DNA of 64,000 nucleotides from Alteromonas confluentis. Lineage in GTDB: Bacteria > Pseudomonadota > Gammaproteobacteria > Enterobacterales > Alteromonadaceae. The notes under the pieces are model-generated. The model was not told the DNA's origin. It ran no database searches and saw only the letters and a program-made list of their open reading frames with translations. Positions 63,691-64,000 of this stretch are shown here, one piece after another (the first letter of the stretch is position 1; each line of letters begins with the position of its first letter). The stretch spans positions 310,001-374,000 of the forward strand of contig NZ_MDHN01000029.1 of assembly GCF_001757105.1 (NCBI RefSeq), given 5' to 3'. The position numbers and the translations under genes were made by a program.

Positions 63691-64000
63691 TTATTTAACC
63701 AGCATACCTTCAACCTCAATAAACCGGATGATGTCGTCAAGACCTTCACCGGCTTTCAGGTTGGTAAATACAAATGGTTTGTCGCCGCGCATCTTGCGAG
63801 AGTCGCGATCCATTACTTCCAGTGACGCGCCAACCATGTCGGCGATGTCGGTTTTGTTTATGATCAGCAGGTCGGATTTAGTGATACCCGGGCCGCCTTT
63901 ACGGGGGATCTTATCACCAGCCGACACATCAATCACATACAAGGTGAGATCAGACAGTTCCGGACTGAAAGTAGCGCTCAGGTTATCGCCGCCACTTTCC
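63691..64000 (-). CDS. ureG: Urease accessory protein UreG, C-terminal part
   Basis: The open frame reaches the window edge, so the N-terminal part with the P-loop lies beyond it. The visible segment has the UreG hallmarks [33 protein letters not shown], the NKTD GTP-specificity motif ([11 protein letters not shown]) and [16 protein letters not shown]. UreG is the GTPase that drives nickel insertion into urease. It implies a urease operon continuing to the right of the window on the minus strand, which would supply the enzyme for the urea released by the secreted ureohydrolases. Confidence 0.97.
   Translation of the reverse strand, partial: ESGGDNLSATFSPELSDLTLYVIDVSAGDKIPRKGGPGITKSDLLIINKTDIADMVGASLEVMDRDSRKMRGDKPFVFTNLKAGEGLDDIIRFIEVEGMLVK

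Overview
The window looks like a chromosomal segment of a marine gammaproteobacterium, most likely an Alteromonadaceae (Alteromonas-like) species. I infer this from gene content: six TonB-dependent receptor (TBDR) genes, a polysaccharide/rhamnose utilisation locus, a Zur-type zinc locus like the Vibrio Zrg system, c-type cytochromes and urease genes. No database search was run. I see no rRNA, tRNA, CRISPR array, prophage or insertion sequence.

Layout. 1-2.1 kb: the end of a TBDR gene plus a PepSY membrane protein, a likely siderophore/iron module. 2.1-4 kb: a divergent Lrp/AsnC regulator and YjeH-type amino-acid exporter. 4-7.8 kb: a zinc-uptake locus (FtsX permease, ABC ATPase, DUF3299, MerC, ZrgA) with Zur-like boxes at both promoters. 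8 kb: an unrecognised secreted protein. 8.9-26.5 kb: an L-rhamnose locus (RhaT, FMN lactate dehydrogenase, isomerase, fused aldolase/lactaldehyde dehydrogenase, DeoR regulator, FGGY kinase, TBDR, GH78 rhamnosidase, GH3). Five of its promoter regions carry CAATCA-like hexamers repeated every 10 bp, probably the DeoR operator. 26.5-27.5 kb: ParD-like protein overlapping methionine aminopeptidase. 27.6-32.7 kb: a GH2 enzyme and a TBDR. 33-38.7 kb: housekeeping genes (metallo-beta-lactamase fold lipid hydrolase, RidA, a minimal histidine kinase, AraC regulator, two glycosyltransferases, cytochrome c5).

39.4-64 kb is the most unusual part. On the plus strand a TBDR is followed by a tryptophan-tryptophylquinone (TTQ) amine dehydrogenase cluster (heavy chain, MauE, MauD, light chain, cytochrome c, LysR). 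Facing it on the minus strand is a TBDR followed by four exported paralogues of the arginase/agmatinase superfamily, with a PpiC-type isomerase and a HupE/UreJ metal transporter between them. Further right are a TPR-sulfotransferase, a LuxR-type response regulator, a BlaI/M56 protease pair, another TBDR and the end of a urease operon (ureG at the right edge).

Read together, I propose that 39-64 kb is a periplasmic guanidino-compound catabolic island: receptors bring substrates in, exported ureohydrolases release urea and an amine, the TTQ enzyme oxidises the amine into the cytochrome c chain, and urease recovers ammonia. This is inference from family knowledge and synteny; the substrates are unknown. 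One of the four arginase-like paralogues is a lipoprotein that has lost two of six metal-binding residues.
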